Numbered from the stretch's first letter, positions 1 to 9,162 are shown. The stretch is 64,000 nt of DNA from Rhodospirillales bacterium (GCA_023898805.1 CP060260.1:434001-498000), one strand, 5' to 3'. Translations and numbers: made by a program. The notes: generated from the sequence alone by a model not told the origin.

Positions 1-523
1 GCGAACGCGCCATCCGCTCCACCCCTGCGGCGGCAATGGCGTGCGGCACCATGTGCGGCAGCGCCGAAAACGACGTGTCGTTGGCCAGCATCACGATGCT
101 GCCCAGCGTGTCGCGCCCGCGCGCGATGCATTCGCCCATCGCGTGGGCCGCCGCCTGAACGCACAAAAATGTACCTTTAAGATTGCTGCGTAAAATCGCA
201 TCGAAATCGGCCTCGGAAATTTCGGAAAAAGGGGCCCGGCGCACGATCCCGGCACTGGTGACCAGCACATCCAACCCGCCAAGCCTGTTCATCGCATGCC
301 CGACCATGGCCGCGACCTGCCGCGCATTTCCGGAATCGCAGACCACGGGCGTCAGGCGTTTGGCGTATTCGCGCGGTGCGGCCTCGACCGCCGCTTCCAG
401 CCGCGCCTCGTCGATATCGGCGGCCAGAACGCTGGCCCCCTCCTCAAGGAATGCGGCAACGGCGGCAAGCCCGATACCGGAAGCCCCGCCCGTTACCACC
501 ACCACCCGGTTGGCGAACCGCAT
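1..523 (-). CDS. Short-chain dehydrogenase/reductase family protein, C-terminus cut by window edge
   Basis: Partial gene; 174 codons are inside the window. The N-terminus has the SDR Rossmann motif TGGASGIG (about residues 11-18), an acidic residue after the second strand (AADIDEA), a TSAGI where most SDRs have NNAG, and the structural Asn in SNLKGTF. These identify an NAD(P)H-binding SDR. The catalytic stretch is odd: where YxxxK is expected before the AGVERMARS helix, the sequence reads HAIAA, and the usual catalytic Ser region reads LANDTS. Either this is a non-catalytic SDR-fold protein or the alignment by eye is shifted. ATG at 523 was chosen; a GTG two codons upstream is possible. Confidence 0.75.
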   Translation of the reverse strand, partial: MRFANRVVVVTGGASGIGLAAVAAFLEEGASVLAADIDEARLEAAVEAAPREYAKRLTPVVCDSGNARQVAAMVGHAMNRLGGLDVLVTSAGIVRRAPFSEISEADFDAILRSNLKGTFLCVQAAAHAMGECIARGRDTLGSIVMLANDTSFSALPHMVPHAIAAAGVERMARS

Positions 524-552
524 GGACACGATGGATTGATCCTTCTTTCCTG

Positions 553-581
553 TTGGCAAAACGCAAACGCAACGACAGAAT
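553..581 (+). promoter_or_regulatory. Predicted no-leader promoter for the secreted protein gene at 588
   Basis: TTGGCA, a 17-bp spacer and CAGAAT, with the -10 ending six bases before the ATG. Transcription would start at or next to the start codon, and there is no Shine-Dalgarno sequence. The same layout recurs at several other genes in the window. Confidence 0.45.
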
Positions 582-587
582 ACCCTC

Positions 588-1400
588 ATGCGCGCGACTT
601 ACAAAGCCGGATTGTCCGTTTTCATTGCCCTGTGCACCTTTGCGTGCACCTATGCGGCTTCCCTCCCCGCGCGCGCCGAATCGGCCGATGACAACCGTAC
701 CCGCCTGATGCAGTTCGCCGCCAACAACACCCAGTTCGACACACAGGTAACCCAGGCCGCGCGCTTTCTGTATCGCCGCCAGATCGACGAATGCCAGAAT
801 CTCGAACAGGTCGTCCGCCAGTTGCCCACCGCCTACGGCTTCCAGACCTACCCACCAGTGGCGACGGAACAAAGTTTTCCCGCGCCGGAAGGCGGCGTTT
901 GGGCCGAACATGTCCGCATTCGCGGCTGTGGCAAGGTCTGGCAGGTCAACATGCTCGGCGTCGGCCGCGGCGGCGGGTTTAAGCCCCTGCTGCTGGCCCT
1001 GCTGCCCGGCGAAACCCTTTCCGACCCCGCCTCACAGCGCAATGCCGAACATATCGGTGCGCTCGCGATCGCCCGCACCGACGCCAGTTGTGCCGATACG
1101 GCCCATGCGGGCTATACAAGGTTGCTGGGCTACCGCAACGCCGACGGCACGCTGGGCAAGACCAACAGCAGCCACGGCTGGTTCGAGGAATGGACATATG
1201 ATTTTTGCAATCGCGATGTCCCGGTGCAGGTCGCCTTCCTGCCCAACGATACGGATGGCTACGACATCAAGACCCGCGTCGTGGGGGAAGCCCCGCCCGC
1301 CGTGCCCCAGCCCAAGCCGATAGCGCCCAAAGCGCCCGCGCCGGCCACCGCGCCGGAGGCAGGCGGCGCATCGGAGCTCGACTCCAACATCACCCAATAA
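588..1400 (+). CDS. Secreted protein of unknown function
   Basis: 270 residues. The N-terminus is a typical Sec signal peptide: charged MRATYK, a hydrophobic stretch and an Ala-rich cleavage region ending near ARA (about residue 30). The mature part has scattered cysteines that could form disulphides (for example in DECQNL, RGCGKVW, DASCADT and YDFCNRD), followed by a Pro/Ala-rich tail from about residue 235. I do not recognise a family. It stands alone, with a predicted no-leader promoter upstream and a terminator directly at its stop codon. Periplasmic location is inferred from the signal peptide only. Confidence 0.8.
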   Translation: MRATYKAGLSVFIALCTFACTYAASLPARAESADDNRTRLMQFAANNTQFDTQVTQAARFLYRRQIDECQNLEQVVRQLPTAYGFQTYPPVATEQSFPAPEGGVWAEHVRIRGCGKVWQVNMLGVGRGGGFKPLLLALLPGETLSDPASQRNAEHIGALAIARTDASCADTAHAGYTRLLGYRNADGTLGKTNSSHGWFEEWTYDFCNRDVPVQVAFLPNDTDGYDIKTRVVGEAPPAVPQPKPIAPKAPAPATAPEAGGASELDSNITQ

Positions 1401-1428
1401 AAAACCCGCCGGACAGGCGGGTTTTTTC
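1399..1428. terminator. Bidirectional rho-independent terminator
   Basis: CCCGCC (1405-1410), a 5-base loop and GGCGGG (1416-1421), flanked by A-tract and T-tract. It lies between converging genes ending at 1400 (+) and 1447 (-) and can serve both. Confidence 0.85.
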
Positions 1429-1446
1429 GTTCCGTACCCTGAAAAC

Positions 1447-2520
1447 TCAGGCCGCCATATCCATGGGCGTGCCCTGCAGATCTTGCGGCGCCGAAGCTGG
1501 CGCTACCGGACGTACCGGCGCCGCCACGGTGCGCGCCTTGCCGCGCCCGAACACCCGTCCCCACAAAGCGCCGGCAGCCGCGCCGATGGCCTTGAGGCCG
1601 TTGCCCATTCTCGGCAGTTTCTTGCCCGATTTGGCGATCGCGGCATCAAGGATCAGCCCCGCTGCATTGATGTTGCAACTGGATTCAAGACCCGAGAAAC
1701 CGGGGCTTGAATTGGCCTCACACACGGTGAACCCGTTTTCATCGAACAAAAGGTCCACGCCCGTGACCTCCAGCCGCAACTGGTGCGCGACGTCAAGCGC
1801 GAGCTTGGCTATCTCCGGCGTGATCGGATGCGGCTTGCCTGCCCCGCCGCGGCTGATGTTCGATTTGAAGGAGCCGGAAGTCGATTGCCGTTCCATCACC
1901 GCATGGACCTTGCCGCCGACGATAAAAACGCGCAGATCGCGCCCGTGGCTGGCATTGACGTATTTTTGGAAAATGACGTGGTTCTGTGCGCCGCTTTCCG
2001 CGATCAGATCGATCAAATCCTTGAACTTGTCCCGCGTTTCCGCCAGAAACACCCCGCCCCCGCGCGTACCTTTCAGCGTCTTGACCACCAGTGGAAAACC
2101 GAATTCGCGCTCGATCATGTCGCAATCTGGCGGATATTTGCCCAGCATCGTGCGCGGCACCGGAATGCCGTGCGCGGCCAGCACCTGCAAGGTATGCAGC
2201 TTGTCGGCCACGGTTTCGACGATCCGCGGCGTATTCAGAAACGGCACGCCCAGCCGTTCGTAAAACCGCATGACCGAATAGCCGGTATAGGTCGTTTCGG
2301 TCCCCGTGCGCGGAATGATGACATCGGGCAGCCCCAGACGCTTGCCTTCGTAAATCGCGCTCCATTCCCCCTTGGAATCGACCAGCAGGTCGATCAGATC
2401 GGGGTTGAGGACGGCATAATCGATGCCGCGCTTTTCCGCTTCATCGCAGATGCGCAGAATTTCATGCGCTTCAGGATAGCCTTCCTGCAAGGGACCGTGA
2501 AAAAACAGCCAGATTTTCAT
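1447..2520 (-). CDS. RimK-like ATP-grasp ligase
   Basis: 357 residues. ATP-grasp fold of the RimK/LysX group, which joins amino acids to a carboxylate using ATP. Visible landmarks: the glycine-rich nucleotide loop LKGTRGGGVF (about residues 188-197), the strand IFQKYV, DLRVFIVGGKV, and the metal-binding end GVDLLF...VCEANSSPG (about residues 275-295), where Glu and Asn bind magnesium. RimK itself adds glutamate to ribosomal protein S6; the substrate here cannot be read from sequence. The last 60 residues are Ala/Pro-rich and look unstructured. It is monocistronic, ending at the shared terminator at 1399-1428. Confidence 0.8.
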   Translation of the reverse strand: MKIWLFFHGPLQEGYPEAHEILRICDEAEKRGIDYAVLNPDLIDLLVDSKGEWSAIYEGKRLGLPDVIIPRTGTETTYTGYSVMRFYERLGVPFLNTPRIVETVADKLHTLQVLAAHGIPVPRTMLGKYPPDCDMIEREFGFPLVVKTLKGTRGGGVFLAETRDKFKDLIDLIAESGAQNHVIFQKYVNASHGRDLRVFIVGGKVHAVMERQSTSGSFKSNISRGGAGKPHPITPEIAKLALDVAHQLRLEVTGVDLLFDENGFTVCEANSSPGFSGLESSCNINAAGLILDAAIAKSGKKLPRMGNGLKAIGAAAGALWGRVFGRGKARTVAAPVRPVAPASAPQDLQGTPMDMAA

Positions 2521-2684
2521 GGGCTTCCTTTTGTCAGATTGTCGGGGAGAATGAGGTTGGACACAATTTTGTCACAATCCGAATAGCAGAAGCCGCACCC
2601 TTCGCGCAAGTCTTGCCGCCATTCTACCCACAAACGCCAGCCTATGGGGAAAAGTTCCCATATTTTTCAATGAATTAACCTATA

Positions 2685-3236
2685 TCAAAACCCCGCGTCC
2701 GGCCCCGCCAGATAGGCGACCTCATCCGGCGTCGACCCACGCCCCAGCGCCGCATTGCGATGCGGAAACCGCCCGAACCGGGCGATGACGTCACGGTGGC
2801 GCAACGCATACGCATACCCCGTTGGATCCTCCTTTTGCATGGCTTCAAACAGGGCCACGGAGCGGTCCTGGTGTGCGAGGTCCTCGGCATGCTCGAAAGG
2901 CAGGTATAAAAATCGTCGCTTTTGCACGGACAACAGCGCATCGAACCGCGCTGCCAACGCGCGTTCGGCCACGTCGAGCGCCCTTTCGTCGGTGGCAAAG
3001 GCGCGGGCTGTTTCACGAAACATGTTGCGCGGGAACTGGTCGAACAGGATGCACAGCGCCAGACATCCGTCCGCCTCCCCGGCCCAGCTATCGTATATGC
3101 CCGCGATGCCCAGATCGTAATCCGCACCGAAACGCTCGCGGATCAGCGCATCGAAATCAGGGTTTTTCTGAAACCACTGCGCGGGCCGCGTTTCCACGAA
3201 CCAAAAATCCAGAATGGCGGCTCTGCTATCCTTCAT
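2685..3236 (-). CDS. DUF924 family protein
   Basis: 183 residues, the usual length for DUF924. Family signatures: the N-terminal ILDFWF, the ILFDQFPRNMFR motif (about residues 61-72), YLPFEHAED, and the end FGRFPHRNAALGR. These all-helical, TPR-like proteins are widespread in proteobacteria and have no established biochemical role. Start at 3236 gives the canonical N-terminus. Upstream lies a 400-bp AT-rich gap with a 14-bp palindrome close to the start. Confidence 0.85.
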   Translation of the reverse strand: MKDSRAAILDFWFVETRPAQWFQKNPDFDALIRERFGADYDLGIAGIYDSWAGEADGCLALCILFDQFPRNMFRETARAFATDERALDVAERALAARFDALLSVQKRRFLYLPFEHAEDLAHQDRSVALFEAMQKEDPTGYAYALRHRDVIARFGRFPHRNAALGRGSTPDEVAYLAGPDAGF

Positions 3237-3637
3237 AACCTAAGTTTATAAACTTTTTACATTGTTTTTCAATGGATTAAAAGTAAATCGCTCGAAAACG
3301 CTACAATCATGGACGAAAATGCATCCCGAACCTGAAATGCAACTGACCATTATAGCCATGAGTATAAAATCAAAACCAGTACACAGGTCATAGACCATGA
3401 TCTGTGAATCATCTTGTTTATAATATCAGACAAAACCAAGAACGTTTAAATCGGCGATCATGCACGACAACAGTGCCCGGACAACACGACAAACCAAAAC
3501 CCGCGACAAAATATCTGCCGCGCGCGACGCTTAAGGGATTGAATTTCGTGACAAAAGAACGCATATAACAGCACTGACACGGCCTGCGCGCCCCCTATTG
3601 CCGGCGACCGGGCGCAAGCAAAGGGACATCAGGCACG
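3237..3637. other. AT-rich intergenic region upstream of the RND efflux genes
   Basis: About 400 bp with no supported ORF, clearly richer in A/T than its neighbours. It contains a perfect 14-bp palindrome AAGTTTATAAACTT (3242-3255), six bases from the DUF924 start, and a TATAAT-like hexamer near 3420. It could hold divergent promoters and a regulator site for the efflux operon; no regulator gene is adjacent. Confidence 0.4.
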
Positions 3638-4942
3638 ATGCAAAAGATAAAACCGTTTTTTCTCGTGTTGTTCCTGCTGGCGGGCTGCCTGCCGCTGCTC
3701 GCCGCCTGCGATCAGGGCAAGGACCAGAATGCGGGCGGCAAGGCCGGCGCCATGGGCGGTGGCATGCCTGCGATGCCGGTGACCGTGGCCCAACCCGTGA
3801 AAGGCCCGGTCAGCGAATACCGCGATTTCGCCGGCTGGTTCGAAGCGGTTGAAAGCGTCGACATCCGCGCACGCGTGTCGGGCTATCTGACCAAAACCGA
3901 ATTTACCGACGGCACAATCGTCCACAAGGGCGACCCGCTTTTCGTCATCGACCCCCGCCCGTTCGAAGCGGCACTGCACCAGCGCGAGGCCGACCGCACC
4001 ATGGCCGCAAGCCAGGTCGCCGCCGCCAAAAGCGACTATGACCGCGCGGCCGACCTGTACAAGACCGGCGACGTTTCCGCCGCCCTGCTCGACCAGCGCC
4101 GCGCTGCGCGCGACAGTGCGGTGGCGGCGGTGGCGGCGGCGCAGGCCGCGGTCGATTCCGCCAAACTCGATCTTGCCTACACCCGCATCACAGCCCCCAT
4201 CGATGGGCGCATCGGCCGCGCGCTGGTGACCCCCGGCAATCTGGTGGCCGCGGGCCAGAACGTGCTGACCAGCATCGTTTCGATCGACCCGATCTACTTC
4301 TATTTCAACATCGACGAACCCACCTATCTGGCCTACGCCCGCCGCGTTGCCGACCCGGCGCAGACCGGCGGAACGCCTAAAATTCCGGTCGATCTGGGCC
4401 TTGGCGACGAAAAGGATTACCCATATGCCGGCGCGGTTGATTTCATCGACAACACGTTGGCGCAGGGCACGGGCACGATGCGCGCCCGCGCGGTGGTGCC
4501 CAACGCGAACGGCCTGATGACGCCCGGCATGTTCGGCCGTGCGCGTTTTCGCATTGGCGGCCAAAGCGACGGCATCCTGATCCCCGACGACGCGGTGGTG
4601 ATCGACCAGTCGCGCAAGCTGGTTTACGTGGTCGGCCCGGATAATATCGTCGCTGCACGGACAATCGAAACCGGCCCGCTTTATCACGGCCTGCGCATCG
4701 TCACCAAGGGGTTGGACGGCAGCGAATGGATCGTCGTCAACGGCATCCAGCGCGCGCACGAAGGCGCGCCCGTGGCGCCCACCCGCACCGAAATAAAGCA
4801 AGATGATCAACCGGGCGACATGTCCAACCTACCGCCCCCGTCAGCCGCCCCAGCCGACAATGAAACTGCGGACAAACCTGCAGATTCCGGGCTGCCGAAT
4901 TCCGGACAAACGGACTCCGGACAAAAGGATAAGGCGCAATGA
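3638..4942 (+). CDS. RND efflux periplasmic adaptor lipoprotein
   Basis: 434 residues. Membrane fusion protein of the AcrA/MexE type, which bridges the inner-membrane RND pump to an outer-membrane channel. The signal peptide ends in a lipobox LAAC (Cys24), so it is probably lipidated. It shows the first beta-barrel/lipoyl half (RARVSGYL, about residues 80-88), a helical hairpin rich in Ala/Asp, and the second lipoyl half with RITAPIDGRIGRA (about residues 185-197), the adaptor family's signature. The C-terminal 50 residues are a hydrophilic tail. It overlaps the pump gene by 4 bases (ATGA), so the two are cotranslated. No outer-membrane channel gene is present in the window. Confidence 0.9.
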   Translation: MQKIKPFFLVLFLLAGCLPLLAACDQGKDQNAGGKAGAMGGGMPAMPVTVAQPVKGPVSEYRDFAGWFEAVESVDIRARVSGYLTKTEFTDGTIVHKGDPLFVIDPRPFEAALHQREADRTMAASQVAAAKSDYDRAADLYKTGDVSAALLDQRRAARDSAVAAVAAAQAAVDSAKLDLAYTRITAPIDGRIGRALVTPGNLVAAGQNVLTSIVSIDPIYFYFNIDEPTYLAYARRVADPAQTGGTPKIPVDLGLGDEKDYPYAGAVDFIDNTLAQGTGTMRARAVVPNANGLMTPGMFGRARFRIGGQSDGILIPDDAVVIDQSRKLVYVVGPDNIVAARTIETGPLYHGLRIVTKGLDGSEWIVVNGIQRAHEGAPVAPTRTEIKQDDQPGDMSNLPPPSAAPADNETADKPADSGLPNSGQTDSGQKDKAQ

Positions 4943-7900
4943 AATTCGGGCATTTCTTCGTCGAACGCCCGATTTTCGCGGCCGTCATCGCGATCATCAT
5001 GGTGATGGTCGGGGCGATCGCCTATGTCAACCTGCCGGTCGCGCAATACCCCGAAGTCGTCCCGCCCACCATCGTCGTTTCCGCCGCCTATCCCGGCGCC
5101 GATGCCAAGACCATCGCCGACACGGTCGCGAACCCGCTTGAGGCCGCGGTCAACGGCGTCGAGAACATGTTGTACATGTCCTCCAACTCCACCGCCGACG
5201 GGTCGATGAGCCTGACCATCACCTTCAAGATCGGCACCGACCTCGATCTCGCGCAGGTGCAGGTGCAAAACCGCGTCAGCACCGCCCTGCCCCGCCTGCC
5301 AGACGACGTCCGCCGTCTGGGCGTTTCGGCCAATAAATCCTCGCCCGACTTTTTGATGGTCGTGCACCTGCTTTCGCCCGATTCCACGCTCGACCAGCTT
5401 TACATCTCCAACTACGCCTCGCTGCACGTGAAGGACGAACTGACCCGCATCGACGGCGTAGGCCAGGCACGCATTTTCGGCGAACGCGAATACGCGATCC
5501 GCATCTGGCTCGACCCGGACAAGCTCGCCGCCCGAGATCTGACCGGGGACGACGTGGTCAATGCCCTGCGCGCCCAGAATATTCAGGTGTCGGGCGGTTC
5601 TCTGGGCCAGCCGCCCGCCCCCGCCGACAACGCCTTCCAGTATACGGTGACGACGCAGGGGCGCTTTTCGACACCTGAACAATTCCGCTCGGTCATCGTC
5701 AAAAATCAGGATGGACGCGTCACCTATCTTTCCGATGTCGCGCGCGTTGAACTCGGCGCAAAAAGCTACGGCTTGAACTCGTACCTCGACGGCAAGCAGG
5801 CGGTCGCGATCGGGATTTTCCAGCGCCCCGGATCGAACGCGCTGGCCACCGCCGACAAGGTCAAGGCCCGGATGGAGGAACTGCAAAAGGATTTTCCCAA
5901 GGGGCTTGAATACACGATCGTCTACAACCCGACCGAATACATTTCGGATTCCATTGACGCGGTCTATCACACGATCTTCGAGGCGATCCTGCTCGTCGTC
6001 CTCGTCATCCTGATTTTCCTGCAATCATGGCGCGCGGCGATCATCCCGATCCTCGCCATTCCCGTTTCGTTGATCTGCACTTTCGCGATCATGGACGGGT
6101 TCGGGTTCTCGCTTAACCTGCTTACCCTGTTCGGCCTCGTGTTGGCCATCGGCATCGTGGTCGACGACGCCATCGTCGTGGTCGAAAACATCGAACGCCA
6201 CATCGCCGAAGGCAAGACGCCAAAACAGGCCGCGCGCCTGACGCTGGACGAGGTCGGCGGCGCGGTAATCGCAATCGCCCTTGTCCTGTGCGCGGTGTTC
6301 GTGCCCACCGCCTTCATCCCCGGCATGTCGGGCCAGTTTTACAAACAGTTCGCGATGACCATCGCCGTGGCGACGGTGCTTTCGGCGTTCAATTCGCTTA
6401 CCCTTTCGCCCGCGATTGCCGCGTTGCTGTTCAAACCGCATGACGCGCACGCGAAACGCGGCCTGTTCGGGCGCGCCGCCGACGGGTTCAACAACGGCTT
6501 CAACCGGCTAAGCCACGGCTACAGCCGCATGGTAGGCCTGGTCGTGCGGCGCAGCTTTCTGATGCTGCTGATCTATGGCGGGCTGGTTTTCGCCACCGTC
6601 TTCATGGCGGGCAAGGTGCCCACGGGCTTTATCCCGATGCAGGATCAGGGATACGCCATCGTCGTCGTCCAGTTGCCGGACGGGGCGTCGCTTGCGCGCA
6701 CCGACGCGGTGGTCAAACGCGCGACCAAAATCATGCTTGATACGCCCGGCGTGCAAAACGCGGTCGGTTTCTCGGGCCTTTCCGGCGCGACCTTCACCTT
6801 CGCGTCCAATTCCGGCGCGATTTTCGCGCGCTTTAAGGATTTCGACCAACGACTAAAGGCCGGCCCGTCGCAAACCATGGGCGCGATCATCGGCAACCTG
6901 CAACAGCGCCTTGGCGCGATCGAGGATGCCTTCATCATCGTCATTCCGCCCCCGCCCGTGCGCGGCATCGGCTCCGCCGGCGGCTACAAGATGATGATCG
7001 AGGACAAGGGCGGCGTCGGTCTGCCCGCCTTGATGGCGGCGGCAAACGGCCTGATCGGACAGGCCAACCAGACGCCGGGGCTGAAATCCGTTTACACCAC
7101 CTTCACCGCCAGCGCGCCTCAGGTGCATCTGGACATCGACCGGGTCAAGGCGCAGATGCTGGGCATCCCGCTTGCCAACGTATTCGGCGCGTTGCAGGTC
7201 TATCTCGGCTCGGCCTACGTCAACGACTTCAACGCCTTTGGCCATGTGTATCAGGTGATCGCGCAGGCGCAGCAGGATAACCGCGTCCGGCCCGAAGACA
7301 TATCCGGCCTGAAAACCCGTAACAACGCGGGCCAGACCGTGCCGCTGGGCACGTTGGTCAGCATGGCCGAAACCACCGGCGCGGGCCTGATCCAACGTTA
7401 CAACCAGTCGGTCGCCATCGCGGTGTCGGGCGACACCGCGCCGGGCTACAGCTCGGGCGACTCCCTCCATAAGATGGAGAAACTGGCCAAAAACCTGCCC
7501 CCCGGTATCGGCTGGGAATGGACGGAACTGGCCCTCCAGCAGATCGAGGCCGGGAATGCCGCCCTGTATATCTTCGCGCTGTCCGTTGTCTTCGTGTTTC
7601 TGGTGCTTTCGGCGAAATACGAAAGCTGGACCTTGCCCGTGGCGATCATCCTGATCGTGCCGATGTCGGTGCTGGCCGCGCTGATCGGCGTCCACCTGCG
7701 CGGGATGGATGACAACATCCTTACCCAGATCGGCTTCGTGGTGCTGATCGGCCTTGCCGCCAAGAACGCGATCCTGATCGTCGAATTCGCGCGCCATCGG
7801 CAAGAACACGGCGAAACCATGATTCAGGCGGTGGTCGAGGCATGCCGCCTGCGTCTGCGTCCGATCCTGATGACGTCCTTCGCCTTTATTCTGGGTGTCG

Positions 7901-8250
7901 TGCCGCTGGTGTTGGCCACGGGTCCGGGTGCGGAAATGCGCCAGTCCATGGGCACCGCGGTGTTCGCGGGCATGCTGGGCGTCACCTTCTTCGGCCTGAT
8001 CCTGACGCCGGTATTCTATGGCTTGATCCAGAAAATCACCGGCCGCACCGGCCCGCAAAAACCGCTCCATACCGTCCCGGCGGATGGGGATGACCCCTGG
8101 GCGGACGAAGTCGCCCAAACGCATATGGATGCGGACGAAGTCGCCCAAACGCATATGGATGCGGACGAAGTCGCCCAAACGCATATGGATGCGGACGAAG
8201 TCGCCCAAACGCATATGGATGCGGACGAAAAAGAAGACCCGTTCGCATGA
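4939..8250 (+). CDS. RND multidrug efflux pump, HAE1 family (AcrB/MexF-like)
   Basis: 1103 residues, slightly longer than the usual ~1050. Inner-membrane proton-driven pump. Signatures: the N-terminal FFVERPIFAAVIAI, PVAQYPEV, the TM4 proton-relay pair in GIVVDDAIVVVENIER (about residues 400-415), the repeated FVPTAFIPG/FIPMQDQGY, and in the second half a TM10 GLAAKNAILIVEFA with the conserved Lys. Two large periplasmic loops and twelve membrane segments are as expected. The odd part is the C-terminus: after LIQKITGRTG the cytoplasmic tail carries ADEVAQTHMD repeated four times, encoded by a perfect 30-bp tandem repeat. The stop codon overlaps the start of the DNA methylase gene. Confidence 0.93.
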   Translation: MKFGHFFVERPIFAAVIAIIMVMVGAIAYVNLPVAQYPEVVPPTIVVSAAYPGADAKTIADTVANPLEAAVNGVENMLYMSSNSTADGSMSLTITFKIGTDLDLAQVQVQNRVSTALPRLPDDVRRLGVSANKSSPDFLMVVHLLSPDSTLDQLYISNYASLHVKDELTRIDGVGQARIFGEREYAIRIWLDPDKLAARDLTGDDVVNALRAQNIQVSGGSLGQPPAPADNAFQYTVTTQGRFSTPEQFRSVIVKNQDGRVTYLSDVARVELGAKSYGLNSYLDGKQAVAIGIFQRPGSNALATADKVKARMEELQKDFPKGLEYTIVYNPTEYISDSIDAVYHTIFEAILLVVLVILIFLQSWRAAIIPILAIPVSLICTFAIMDGFGFSLNLLTLFGLVLAIGIVVDDAIVVVENIERHIAEGKTPKQAARLTLDEVGGAVIAIALVLCAVFVPTAFIPGMSGQFYKQFAMTIAVATVLSAFNSLTLSPAIAALLFKPHDAHAKRGLFGRAADGFNNGFNRLSHGYSRMVGLVVRRSFLMLLIYGGLVFATVFMAGKVPTGFIPMQDQGYAIVVVQLPDGASLARTDAVVKRATKIMLDTPGVQNAVGFSGLSGATFTFASNSGAIFARFKDFDQRLKAGPSQTMGAIIGNLQQRLGAIEDAFIIVIPPPPVRGIGSAGGYKMMIEDKGGVGLPALMAAANGLIGQANQTPGLKSVYTTFTASAPQVHLDIDRVKAQMLGIPLANVFGALQVYLGSAYVNDFNAFGHVYQVIAQAQQDNRVRPEDISGLKTRNNAGQTVPLGTLVSMAETTGAGLIQRYNQSVAIAVSGDTAPGYSSGDSLHKMEKLAKNLPPGIGWEWTELALQQIEAGNAALYIFALSVVFVFLVLSAKYESWTLPVAIILIVPMSVLAALIGVHLRGMDDNILTQIGFVVLIGLAAKNAILIVEFARHRQEHGETMIQAVVEACRLRLRPILMTSFAFILGVVPLVLATGPGAEMRQSMGTAVFAGMLGVTFFGLILTPVFYGLIQKITGRTGPQKPLHTVPADGDDPWADEVAQTHMDADEVAQTHMDADEVAQTHMDADEVAQTHMDADEKEDPFA
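8101..8220 (+). repeat. Perfect 4 x 30-bp in-frame tandem repeat
   Basis: Four identical 30-bp units (8101, 8131, 8161, 8191), each coding ADEVAQTHMD, followed by a 9-base partial unit before the sequence diverges. Identity down to wobble positions implies recent expansion by slippage or recombination. The copy number may vary between strains. Confidence 0.98.
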
Positions 8251-8891
8251 CGGAATCCCTGATCCAGATTCCTTTCCGGCTTGAGCGCCCGACGCCGCCG
8301 TTTGAAGGCGACGAGATCCGTTATCCCGAAGCGCTGGTCCGCCATTTCCTCAAAAAATATACCAAGCCCGGCGACAGGGTATTCGACCCGTTCACCGGCC
8401 TTGGCACGACATTGTTCGTGGCCGAGGAGATGAAGCGCATCCCTTTCGGCGTCGAGGCCGACGTCAAACGCTTTGAATGGGTCGCGGGGCAACTGGAACA
8501 CTGGCAAAATCTGGTCCCTGGCGACGCGGCAAAACTTGCGCGCTACGGCTTGCCGAAGATGGATTTCTGCATGACCTCGCCGCCTTACATGCCGCGGCAC
8601 CATCGCTGGAACCCGCTTTTCGCGGGCAACCCGCGCCATGCGGGCTATGACGTCTATTTAAGGCGCATGGCGCTGATCTTCGGCAACATCGCGCCGTTGA
8701 TGAAAAAGAACGCGGCACTGGTCGTACAGGCCGACAATCTGCACCACGGTAAACGCTTCACGCCGCTGGTGCGCGATATCGCCGCCTGCGTCGCCCGCGG
8801 CTTCGATCAGGAAGATGAAATCATCGTCCGTTGGTCGCCCGCGAAACAGGGCTATCCCCATACCCACTGCCTGATCTTCCGCAAAAAATAA
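8247..8891 (+). CDS. DNA methylase (N4/N6-type), small
   Basis: 214 residues. S-adenosylmethionine-dependent DNA methyltransferase fold: motif I is FDPFTGLGTT (about residues 46-55), an acidic residue follows the second strand (GVEADVKR), and the catalytic motif IV is TSPPY (about residues 110-114), typical of N4-cytosine/N6-adenine enzymes. Motif order (I before IV) fits the gamma or related class. It is short, with no obvious target-recognition domain and no restriction gene, so it would be an orphan methylase. Its ATG overlaps the efflux pump stop codon by four bases, placing it in the efflux operon. A terminator follows the stop. Confidence 0.75.
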   Translation: MTESLIQIPFRLERPTPPFEGDEIRYPEALVRHFLKKYTKPGDRVFDPFTGLGTTLFVAEEMKRIPFGVEADVKRFEWVAGQLEHWQNLVPGDAAKLARYGLPKMDFCMTSPPYMPRHHRWNPLFAGNPRHAGYDVYLRRMALIFGNIAPLMKKNAALVVQADNLHHGKRFTPLVRDIAACVARGFDQEDEIIVRWSPAKQGYPHTHCLIFRKK

Positions 8892-8911
8892 ACCCGCCTG
8901 ATGGCGGGTTT
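8890..8911 (+). terminator. Rho-independent terminator of the efflux-methylase operon
   Basis: AAACCCGCC (8890-8898), 4-base loop, GGCGGGTTT (8903-8911), starting within the methylase stop codon. It can also serve the converging gene ending at 8916. Confidence 0.75.
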
Positions 8912-8915
8912 GCAT

Positions 8916-9155
8916 TCAGCCGTAAAACGGTACGGCACCGATGGACATATCCGGCATCACCATGCCGGCGGGCGGGCCGCCGTCGCTGCCGCCGCGCGGG
9001 TCGCGATTTTTATTACGCGGAACCAAGGCCACGACATTGTTGCCATCGCCGCCCGCAACAGGGCTTTGGGCGTTGAACGCCGCCATCATACGCTCACGCA
9101 AATCGGGCGTGGCGGGCATGGCGGCAGCATCGGCAAAGGCAAGCGCGGTTTTCAT
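8916..9155 (-). CDS. Small hypothetical protein
   Basis: 79 residues, no recognised family. The N-terminal half could be helical (RERMMAAFNAQ), the C-terminal half is rich in Gly, Asp and Pro and looks disordered. Support as a gene is a well-formed no-leader promoter upstream and a terminator at its end. It could be a regulatory or structural small protein; function unknown. Confidence 0.5.
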   Translation of the reverse strand: MKTALAFADAAAMPATPDLRERMMAAFNAQSPVAGGDGNNVVALVPRNKNRDPRGGSDGGPPAGMVMPDMSIGAVPFYG

Positions 9156-9162
9156 GGCCGCT

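Noticed and set aside
6853..8214. 453-codon minus-strand ORF opposite the RND pump
   Set aside because: Antisense of a clearly identified pump gene; repeated MRLGDFVRIH units are only the mirror of the tandem repeat.
8101..8220. CRISPR array
   Set aside because: Units are directly adjacent with no spacers and lie in frame within a coding sequence.
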